A DNA stretch of 64,000 bases. Origin: Amaurobius ferox (lineage: Eukaryota; Arthropoda; Arachnida; Araneae; Amaurobiidae). Shown one piece after another: positions 57,404 through 64,000 of the stretch. The stretch is from the NCBI GenBank assembly GCA_951213105.1, contig OX578153.1, positions 53,474,520-53,538,519 on the forward strand. The letters run 5' to 3'. Position 1 is the first letter of the stretch, and each line of letters starts with the position of its first letter. The notes below the pieces were generated by a model. That model saw only the letters and a list, made by a program, of their open reading frames with translations, did not search any database and was not told the origin of the DNA. The position numbers and the translations under genes are program-made.

Positions 57404-58264
57404 ATGAGTGCTTATTATCCACCTTATGATGATCAAATGAAAGAAGGACCTATTGGACCTCCTGGTATAGGTTTTAAATTAATGAATGACGGAAATTATG
57501 ATATGAAAAATAGAATTTTAAAAAATTGTGAAAATCCTATAGATGATTTAGATTTAACCACTAAAAGTTTTGTTTTGAATAAAATAGAGAATAATCATCA
57601 TGAATTGAGAGATCTTATAAAAACTAAATATGATGAGGATTTTTTAACCTTTACTGAAGAAACAGGTAAGAGAATAAAAGAATTAAATGATACAACTTTA
57701 CATTCTTTAGAAGGAAAAGCTTTTGATGCAAAAGGAAAAAGAATAGGAAATGTTGCAGATTCTAAAGATGAAAAAAATGTTGTGAATAAAAGATATTTTG
57801 AAAAAAATTCGTTAATATTACAGAATGATAAATTTGATGTAAAAAATAAAATAATTACGAATGTTTCTGAACCTGAAAATGATAATGATGCTGTCAATAA
57901 AATATATTTAGACAATAGAGATATCTGGATTACCGTAGATGATCTTATTTTTATAGATGAAAAATTTACAAAAGTAAATTTCAATATGATGAGTTCTAAA
58001 TTACTGAATCCAGAGATGCGATTAACTACAGATATGTATATGAAAATATCTATATATATAGCTATATATGTAGAAATTATATATATATATGATAAAAGTC
58101 CACTGATATCTCTAGAAATCAATGGTAAGGAAATTTTAAATGCTAATACAAATACAGTAACATGTTTTGCTTACGGTAAACGTGATGATATCATCACATT
58201 ATGGATAAAATCTGATGGTAACACTTTAAAACCTTATATGCATATTGAAAAAATTTCTTTCTAA
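57404..58264 (+). CDS. Fibre-like attachment protein with collagen triplets
   Basis: A 286-residue protein organised like a virus or phage fibre. The N-terminal tail is Pro/Tyr-rich (MSAYYPPYDDQMKEG), with three collagen-like triplets GPI-GPP-GIG (residues 15-23). Shaft units of the pattern YDMKNRILKNCENP, FDAKGKRIGNVADS and FDVKNKIITNVSEP follow. Each leads into a (D/E)-x-AVNK-like segment (NVVNKRYFEKNS, DAVNKIYLDN), the kind of repeat found in many trimeric fibre proteins. The last about 105 residues are strand-rich with no cysteine-rich core and would form a beta-sandwich head (YMKISIYIAIYVEIIYIY, SLEINGKEI, MHIEKISF). Host attachment is the likely role. It follows the major capsid gene, is intact and has an AAATAAATG start. 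Confidence 0.75.
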   Translation: MSAYYPPYDDQMKEGPIGPPGIGFKLMNDGNYDMKNRILKNCENPIDDLDLTTKSFVLNKIENNHHELRDLIKTKYDEDFLTFTEETGKRIKELNDTTLHSLEGKAFDAKGKRIGNVADSKDEKNVVNKRYFEKNSLILQNDKFDVKNKIITNVSEPENDNDAVNKIYLDNRDIWITVDDLIFIDEKFTKVNFNMMSSKLLNPEMRLTTDMYMKISIYIAIYVEIIYIYDKSPLISLEINGKEILNANTNTVTCFAYGKRDDIITLWIKSDGNTLKPYMHIEKISF

Positions 58265-58267
58265 TAA

Positions 58268-58912
58268 ATGGATATTGATTGGAATGAATTTTCCAGAAAA
58301 AATTTATCTGAAGATGTAATTAGAAGTCTTATTAGTCATGTAAATTGGGATTTAGTTTTACAATATTCAACACTGTCTGAATCTTTTATTGAAGAATTTG
58401 CTCAACCTGATGATTGGTGTAAAATTTCTAGATATCAAAAATTATCAGAAGATTTTATTGAAAAATATAAAGATAAAGTAGATTGGGTAAACATATCTCA
58501 ATATCAAACTTTAAGTAACGAATTTATCATAAAATTTTCTGATAATTTAGATTTATATAAAGTATCAATATTTCAAAAGCTTACAGAAGATACCATGAGA
58601 GTATTAAAAGATGATTTAAATTGGTTGTATATAACTAGATATCAAACATTTAGTGAAAATTTTATAGAAGAATTTATGCATAAATTAGATTTTTGTTATT
58701 TGATTAAATATAAATTTGAGCTATTACCTGATCACTTTTTTAATGTTTATTGGAAAAAAGTACAAGCAATACAGATGAGTGAATTAAATAAAAAGTTTGG
58801 TCATCACGAAATAGAACCTTACCAAGAGAAAATTATTGAAGAGATATATGAAGTTAAATCAGTCTTGAGAGAGTGTGTTTATCTTTTGAGACAATTAACT
58901 AATGATAAATAA
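58268..58912 (+). CDS. YQ/LSE helical-repeat protein (214 aa)
   Basis: Built from about six imperfect 22-25 residue units: W-x2-(I/V)-(S/T)-x-YQ-x-LSE-x-FIEE(F/Y)-x3-(V/L)(D/N). Examples are ISRYQKLSEDFIEKYKDKVD, ISQYQTLSNEFIIKFSDN and ITRYQTFSENFIEEFMHKLD. Each unit probably forms a helix pair stacking into a solenoid. The C-terminus (about 165-214) is a separate long helix with VKSVLRECVYLLRQL. Repeats of this style are familiar to me from proteins of giant DNA viruses; their function is unknown. It is not a standard Polinton gene. Start in CTAATAAATGG after the fibre-like gene. Intact; no transmembrane segment. Confidence 0.7.
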   Translation: MDIDWNEFSRKNLSEDVIRSLISHVNWDLVLQYSTLSESFIEEFAQPDDWCKISRYQKLSEDFIEKYKDKVDWVNISQYQTLSNEFIIKFSDNLDLYKVSIFQKLTEDTMRVLKDDLNWLYITRYQTFSENFIEEFMHKLDFCYLIKYKFELLPDHFFNVYWKKVQAIQMSELNKKFGHHEIEPYQEKIIEEIYEVKSVLRECVYLLRQLTNDK

Positions 58913-58939
58913 ATATTTAATAAAAATGTTTCTATATAA

Positions 58940-60708
58940 ATGGATGTTACATATAATAATGGTATGGAAAAAAAACTATGTCTATCTTAAATATAGAGAA
59001 TCCTACTGAAGTGAAATCTATTTATATATTTGATTCTGTAGGAAATAAATTAAAAAATCTTGAAGGAATAGAAAATTTAACGAATTTAAAAGCATTATAT
59101 TGTGATTCAAATATATTAACATCCCTTGAAGGAATAGAAAATTTAACTAATTTAGAAACATTAAATTGTTGGGGAAATAAATTAAAATCTCTTGAAGGAA
59201 TAGAAAATTTAACGAATTTAAAAGCATTATATTGTGATTCAAATATATTAACATCCCTTGAAGGAATAGAAAATTTAACTAATTTAGAAACATTAAATTG
59301 TAGGGGAAATAAATTAACATCCCTTGAAGGAATAGAAAATTTAACTAATTTAAAAGTATTATATTGTAGGGGAAATAAATTAAAATCTCTTGAAGGTATA
59401 AAAAATTTAACTAATTTAAAAGTATTATATTGTGGAGGAAATAAATTAACATCTCTTGAAGGTATAAAAAATTTAATTAATTTAGAAACATTAAATTGTG
59501 GAGGAAATAAAATAACATCTCTTGAAGGTATAAAAAATTTAACTAATTTAGAAACATTAAATTGTAGCGAAAATAAATTAAAATCTCTTGAAGGTATAAA
59601 AAATTTAACTAATTTAGAAACATTAAATTGTAGCGAAAATAAATTAAAATCTCTTGAAGGTATAAAAAATTTAACTAATTTAAAAAAATTATATTGTGAG
59701 GGAAATAAATTAGCATCCCTTGAAGGAATAGAAAATTTAACTAATTTGAAAGAATTAAATTGTCGAGGATATATATTAACACCCTTTTATAGAATAGAAA
59801 ATTATAGAGGAAATATATTAACACTCTTTGATAGAATAGAAAATTGTAATAAATTAACATCTCTTGAAGGAATAGAAAATTTAACGAATTTAGAAACATT
59901 AAATTGTAGCGAAAATGATATTACATCTCTTGAAGGTATAAAAAATTTAACTAATTTAGAAACATTAAATTGTAGCGAAAATAAATTAAAATCTCTTGAA
60001 GGTATAAAAAATTTAACTAATTTAAAAGAATTATATTGTGAGGGAAATAAATTAACATCCCTTGAAGGAATAGAAAATTTAACTAATTTAGAAACATTAA
60101 ATTGTAGCGAAAATGATATTACATCTCTAAATGAATTAATATTTTTGCCTGGAATATATGAAGTATGCTATGATGTAGATAAAATAAATTTACCACCGAT
60201 TTTAAGAAGACAATTATTTCATAATAATGTATATAATGACTCTCAAAATGTACATAATACATATATTCAAAAATCTTTGAGAGAAACTATCATAAAATTA
60301 TTAAATACAGAAATTACATATGATTTAGATGAATGAATTAAAGAATTAGGTATAAAAATTAAAAGACACTTACTGGAGGAAGAATTCCATAATATTAAAT
60401 TTAGAGAGATATTAGTTGTTGTGTTTAATAGAATTTTAAGAAATGAGAATAAAAACGAAATTATAAAAGTGTTAAAAGATGAACTAAAAGATGATACATG
60501 TTTTGTTGGGAAAGTAACTAGAATAATTAATGTACTAAATGGATTTGATCCTGATGTTTCTATTACAATATCTGATAATGAACAAAAAAATATTATAGCT
60601 GAAAAAATATTTAGAGAGTCAAAGTCTGATGAAGAATACAGAGAAAAACTTAAAAAAGAGATGGAAGAAAGAGGTTTTACAGATTATGAAGAATGGATGG
60701 ATTTATAA
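58940..60708 (+). pseudogene. Leucine-rich-repeat protein with giant-virus-type C-terminus
   Basis: The start at 58,940 fits the element's rule (TATATAAATGG). It reads 13 codons into an eight-A run, after which the open frame is shifted (first Met 58,978). About 15 near-identical 22-residue leucine-rich repeats follow (NKLTSLEGIENLTNLETLNC), plus two degenerate ones near 59,780-59,850. A capping region contains ELIFLPGIYEVCYD. A TGA at 60,334-60,336 is in frame with a further 124-codon open stretch ending at 60,708. That stretch has DDTCFVGKVTRIINVLNGFD and ISDNEQKNIIAEKIF, then a (G/R)FTDYEEWMDL tail. A Cys-x-(T/V)-G-(R/K)-x2-R-(L/I)-(I/V)-N-x-LNGF signature closes LRR proteins of mimivirus-like viruses as I know them. 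Two lesions; role unknown, perhaps host-protein binding. Confidence 0.75.
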
Positions 60709-60728
60709 AAAAAAATGTTTACTAATAA

Positions 60729-60964
60729 GTGGAAGCTAAAATGTTAAATGATTTACGTCCAGGAGAATATGAACTGATATCATTGAGAAAATATGGAGAT
60801 TCAGTAATCATAAAGTTAGATGGTGAAGAAAAAGAGTATTACCTTCCAAATGTAAAACCTTCTGATGAATCAATAAAAGTAGATATATATTTATATATTC
60901 TGGTATGATTGGTGGTAAATACAAATATGAATTAGAGAGAGTTATTTATTCTATGATTTTCTAA
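60729..60964 (+). pseudogene. Decayed right paralogue of the OB-like gene
   Basis: Similar to 50,672-50,956: MLNDLRPGEYELISLRKYGD, then SVIIKLDGEEKEYYLP and, after a shift near 60,880-60,906, GGKYKYELERV. The upstream DNA is shared too (AAAATGTTTACTAATAA), but the start codon is GTG where the left copy has ATG. The lost start, an internal shift and a shorter middle mark it as a pseudogene. It is the last gene-like item before the right TIR, so one small gene family brackets the polymerase-distal ends of the element. Confidence 0.7.
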
Positions 60965-61044
60965 CCTATCATGTTAAATCACTTTATTTTCTGACTTTTT
61001 TATTTTGTCTTTAATTATGTTTTAAAAAATCTTTAGATCAAACT

Positions 61045-61581
61045 TTTATGGGGGGGACTAACGGTCCCCCCATTTATTTTAAAGCTTAGAGGATTCATTT
61101 AGAAGCGCATTTACCTATGTATGAGGGAGCCCCAAAATGGAGCGGCCTATCTTTGATCTCTTTTTTCACGCATTTATCTAAAAAAAAGGCCTGATATAAA
61201 ATCATGTTTTTAATATATAAAATATAGTATTAAAAATATAAGGATTTTTTTTTTGACGTCATTTAAAATGGCATTATATTTTTTAATATCTTCAAATTTA
61301 TAGTATCTTTTTAGAGGATTCATTTAGAAGCGCATTTATTTAATCCTTTTCACCGTCCTATATATGGGGCTCTTTTGATCATTTTCACGCATTTATCTAA
61401 AAAAAAGTTAAAATTTGGTCTAAATGTAAAAAAGGCCTTATTTAGATATAAAATCATGTTTTTAATATTAATATGGATCGATACCTTTTTTTTATATATA
61501 AAAAAGATAAAAATAAGCTATAAAATATAGTTTTTAGTGTATATAGTACATGTGCGCTCATACGTACATATATATACTACT
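61045..61581 (-). repeat. Polinton right terminal inverted repeat
   Basis: Reverse complement of the left TIR, including its internal tandem duplication (about 61,080-61,200 and 61,315-61,460) and the inner G/C hairpin at 61,051-61,072. The tip ends TATACTACT at 61,581, followed by the ACTCTC duplication. Confidence 0.93.
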
Positions 61582-61587
61582 ACTCTC
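61582..61587 (+). repeat. Polinton target-site duplication, right
   Basis: ACTCTC, identical to the left copy; TAAGGG follows. Confidence 0.9.
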
Positions 61588-62345
61588 TAAGGGTAAATAT
61601 AAAGATTAATATAAATATTAATTCCATGCCATCACTGGTACTCAGAGAATCATGGATAATCGCTCCAGTATGACGGCCATAGATCCATTCAAACAGCATC
61701 GGTCAGGTTAAGTATTTGTCATACTCAGGATATAAGGATTGAATGAGGAGACAGAGTTTTCCCTCCTTGTACCTATCCTTTCTCCTCGGCGACTCCCTCT
61801 CATCTTTTCGATAGGATCGGAGCTCATTTAAATCTTAGTTCCCCAATAAAAGTCCAAGAGAGGGTAGTCTCATTGCGTTATGGGCGGCGTGTTCTTTCGA
61901 ACTTGACCTAGCATTTTCTACGTCCAGGGGTTTAGCAACAACAGCATACAGATTAATTTTTATTCCTTATGTAATGTTTATTCTTTTGAAAGGTATATAC
62001 GTACGACTGTTTAGAACTGAAACAGCTTGAAGAAAGAAGGCATAAGGGAATTCGGTGATTGCAATTGTTTCATTGTAATTATGAGCGGCCATCATCCGGT
62101 TGTAAGTAGTGTGTTTCTATGGAAGTGTGAAATCCCATATCGATTTAATCCTTCGATAGGAACACTCCACTTTCGAATTGAAGCCGAGTTATTATAATGG
62201 TCAGCAAACAAAGGTAGTCACCCAATTTTTTTATACTGGCTTTCTTCGAGGAACTAGAAGTAATCACATTCTCACAAGTAGCAGTTATATGCAATGCGCT
62301 TCAAAGTGGCTTGTGTAAAATTTCTTTGACAAGATATTGATGTAA
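61588..62345. repeat. Segment D right flank plus ~350-bp insert
   Basis: Bases 61,945-62,345 continue the D paralogue (matching 30,045-30,845 of the reference, without its SINE). Bases about 61,605-61,940 have no counterpart there and are more GC-rich (for example CTTTCTCCTCGGCGACTCCC), so they are an additional insertion of unknown type. No gene. Confidence 0.55.
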
Positions 62346-62519
62346 AATTTTGCCAGCTGATATTTCAAATAAGTCATATTGTAAAAGCAGTTTTGAATAA
62401 GTTAGGAATTTAAATAATCTTGCTAATATTCATAGTATATATACTGATGATTGCAATGACTGATTTTATTGAATAATTTTAATATATAAGCAATAAAATA
62501 AAATACACATATCATAGAT

Positions 62520-63611
62520 AAAAAGGTCATTTAATCAAATAAAACCATCCTATAAGACGTATAAATGTTAAAAGGCCAGAGCGATTTCGGGTAACACTAT
62601 ACATCAGTGGCTATATGAAAAATTACCGTGGAAAGAAGCTCATTTGTAGATCAGATCGGCAGACAAATTTGCATAAATCAGCTATGGAATAATGATAATA
62701 TAAACAGACTATTAAAGATTAATCATTAACGAAATTTCAATAGTAAGTGTTACAAACGAGAGATTTAAAATTTAAACAAGTATTAAGTACAAATACAAAG
62801 AAAAGGCAATGAAATATGTCCAAATTGTAGCCAAATATAAATTACAATAAATTGAAACGTCACAGATAACTGTGTAGAGTTTTGACACGCATAGTATCGA
62901 CTTTGGACGAGCCGGACGGCCTGGGGCTTTCACGCATAGTATCGAGCCGTCCAAACAATTACCTTATACTTTTCTGGTAGGTCGGACGATCTGGGTTTCA
63001 ACAACAACAACGCATAGTGTCGAGAACGAGTCGCCAATGGTAACTTAAAATTTGTACAGGATCAAAATTATAAATGGAATCACAGTAGATGTGAATAAAC
63101 ATGGATTCATAAAGAAGAACATTACGAGGCGTATTGCAACAATTTAAAAGAAAAGTTTTTTCAAAAAAAAGGCGAAAGTTATCATTAACAACACATTGGA
63201 CAAGATTCATAGAAAGTTTACCATTCTTGACGTCACGAGCTTGTTCAGCTAAACGGATACCAACAGTAAGTTTAGTACTATCAACGTAAAACATGTAGTC
63301 ATTATAAGGCGTAAAAAGGGGATATCGAACACCCCAGCATGGTTTTTAATGTTATCTCAATCCCTAAACTTATCAGTGCGAATGCGATTGAATAAGGTAG
63401 TAATAATTGAGTAAGCAGGTTTAAATATAAATTCATGGCAAAATTTAGTGAGGAGACGGAAAATCTTCGGATGATACGGAAGACTGGATTTATACGGTAT
63501 ATGGTTAACAACAGCAACAAATTTAGTATCTGGAAGTATAAATTTACGGCGAATAAGAGCAAAAATTTTATAAATAAGCGGCTTCATGGCTAAGATTAAA
63601 GTTAATTTCAT
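62520..63611 (-). pseudogene. Penelope-like element, GIY-YIG end and 3' UTR
   Basis: Minus-strand reading gives the end of a Penelope-like protein: FALIRRKFILPDTKF, SSLPYHPKIFRLLTKFCHEF and ITTLFNRIRTDKFRD. A stop follows, then the GIY-YIG-like region FYVDSTKLTVGIRLAEQARD with VKNGKLS. The GIY and YIG strands have lost key residues (YVDS for YxG(x)T-type), and stop codons and a shift are present. Downstream DNA to about 62,520 matches the 3' UTR copy at 19,315-19,740. Two SINE tails are inserted at 62,886-63,023. It is a dead copy; PLEs use this nuclease for target cleavage. Confidence 0.7.
62886..63023 (+). mobile_element. Two truncated SINE tails at one target
   Basis: The target CACGCATAGTATCGA occurs at 62,886-62,900 and 62,931-62,945; a third, ACGCATAGTGTCGA, lies at 63,010-63,023. 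Between the first pair is a 30-bp piece with GCCGGACGGCCTGGGGCTTT. Between the second pair are 64 bp with CCGTCCAAACAATTACC, GGTAGGTCGGACGATCTGGG and a CAA tail. Both match the 3' end of the common SINE body. The related PLE 3' UTR near 19,365-19,385 lacks both. Confidence 0.75.
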
Positions 63612-63635
63612 TACTTGTTGCTGTTGTTGACCTTA

Positions 63636-64000
63636 TGCTGCACAAATCCAGTCTTCCACATCATCCGAAGATTTTCCGTCCCCTCATTCTATTTTCCCAT
63701 AAATTTAGATTTATGCTCAATCAATTATTACTACCTTATTCAATCGCATTCGTACTGATATGTTTAAGGATAGAGATAATTTTAAAAGACTTACTGGGGT
63801 GTACGTTGTACCCATTTTAACTCCAGATAATGACTACAAGTTATACAGTGGTAATACTAAACGTACTGTTGGTATCCGATTAGCTGAACATACTCGTGAC
63901 GTCAAGAATGGTAAACTTTCTGTGGCTCTTGCCTAATGTGTTGTTAACGATAATTTTCGGTCCTGTTTTTGAAAAAAACTTTCCTTTTAATTCGTTGCAA
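63636..64000 (+). pseudogene. Penelope-like GIY-YIG fragment, opposite orientation
   Basis: A second copy of the same PLE region, on the plus strand and head to head with the previous one, with about 25 bp between. It reads SIITTLFNRIRTDMFKDRD, LTGVYVVPILTPDNDYKLYS (GIY-like strand), GNTKRTVGIRLAEHTRD and VKNGKLSVALA, with stops before and after. It retains more of the GIY-YIG core (VYVV ... LYSGNTKRT, Arg and His of RLAEH) than the other copy. Truncated by the window end. Confidence 0.72.

Larger units (their letters stand above)
43282..61581 (+). mobile_element. Polinton/Maverick (adintovirus-like) element, 18.3 kb
   Basis: A complete self-synthesising DNA transposon. It is bounded by about 536-bp TIRs beginning AGTAGTA and by a perfect 6-bp target duplication. 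It carries the full hallmark set: protein-primed DNA polymerase B, retroviral-type integrase with chromodomain, FtsK/HerA-type packaging ATPase, adenain-like cysteine protease, minor (penton) and major (double jelly-roll) capsid proteins, plus PLA2-like, fibre-like and repeat-rich accessory proteins. Gene order is a + block (44.66-50.96 kb), a - block (51.02-53.60 kb) and a + block (53.66-60.96 kb). Length matches the 15-20 kb usual for the group. Polymerase, integrase, ATPase, major capsid, PLA2/zinc-ribbon, hydrophobic and LRR genes each carry at least one break, so as read it cannot move or form virions by itself. The two TIRs differ at only a few sites by eye, which suggests recent insertion. 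Confidence 0.97.

Noticed and set aside
57598..58122. 174-codon minus-strand frame inside the fibre-like gene
   Set aside because: A shadow of the plus-strand gene, which has clear repeats, collagen triplets and the TAAATG start.

Overview
The window is non-coding, repeat-dense DNA from an animal nuclear genome. I see no host protein-coding gene. It is AT-rich and packed with transposable elements: 5S-rRNA-headed and tRNA-headed SINEs, Penelope-like retroelement fragments with a GIY-YIG domain, Tc1/mariner relics, a short Helitron, a solo LTR, microsatellites and minisatellites. The 5S-derived SINE heads resemble arthropod 5S rRNA. An arthropod, perhaps an arachnid, is my best guess; that is an inference, not proof.

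Bases 1-43,275 are a mosaic of repeats. The dominant family (here 'A', about 0.8 kb) starts with a TACTTTCCCT hairpin, carries a (ACAG)n/(TCTG)n tract and one to four tandem sub-repeats, and ends near GTGCTGCCCACATCAGA. It often forms head-to-tail pairs or quartets. Family B is a diverged relative. Family C (about 1.3 kb) occurs three times. Older segments (D) are duplicated at about 28.5-30.9 kb, 36.6-37.1 kb and 40.6-62.3 kb. Comparing the D copies gives natural empty sites for several insertions.

Bases 43,282-61,581 are one complete Polinton/Maverick element of 18.3 kb. It has about 536-bp terminal inverted repeats and a perfect 6-bp target duplication (ACTCTC). It holds three gene blocks. 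The left block (+) has two small ORFs, protein-primed DNA polymerase B and two small ORFs. The central block (-) has packaging ATPase, a hydrophobic protein, a PLA2-like/zinc-ribbon protein and a chromodomain integrase. The right block (+) has coiled-coil ORFs, adenain-type protease, penton-like minor capsid protein, a 41-residue basic peptide, major capsid protein, a fibre-like protein with collagen triplets, a YQ/LSE-repeat protein and a leucine-rich-repeat protein. Together these make a virus-like replication, integration and virion-assembly set (adintovirus-like).

Many of the large genes are broken by single frameshifts, single in-frame stops or, in the polymerase, a double SINE insertion. 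The element is therefore a decayed but recent-looking provirus. The most interesting points are: a TAAATG start-site motif at about 15 gene starts, often overlapping the previous stop codon; a right-end accessory module that looks like giant-virus repertoire (LRR protein and YQ-repeat protein); and two SINEs that used the same 14-bp target. Bases 61,588-64,000 return to repeats, including two head-to-head Penelope-like fragments.
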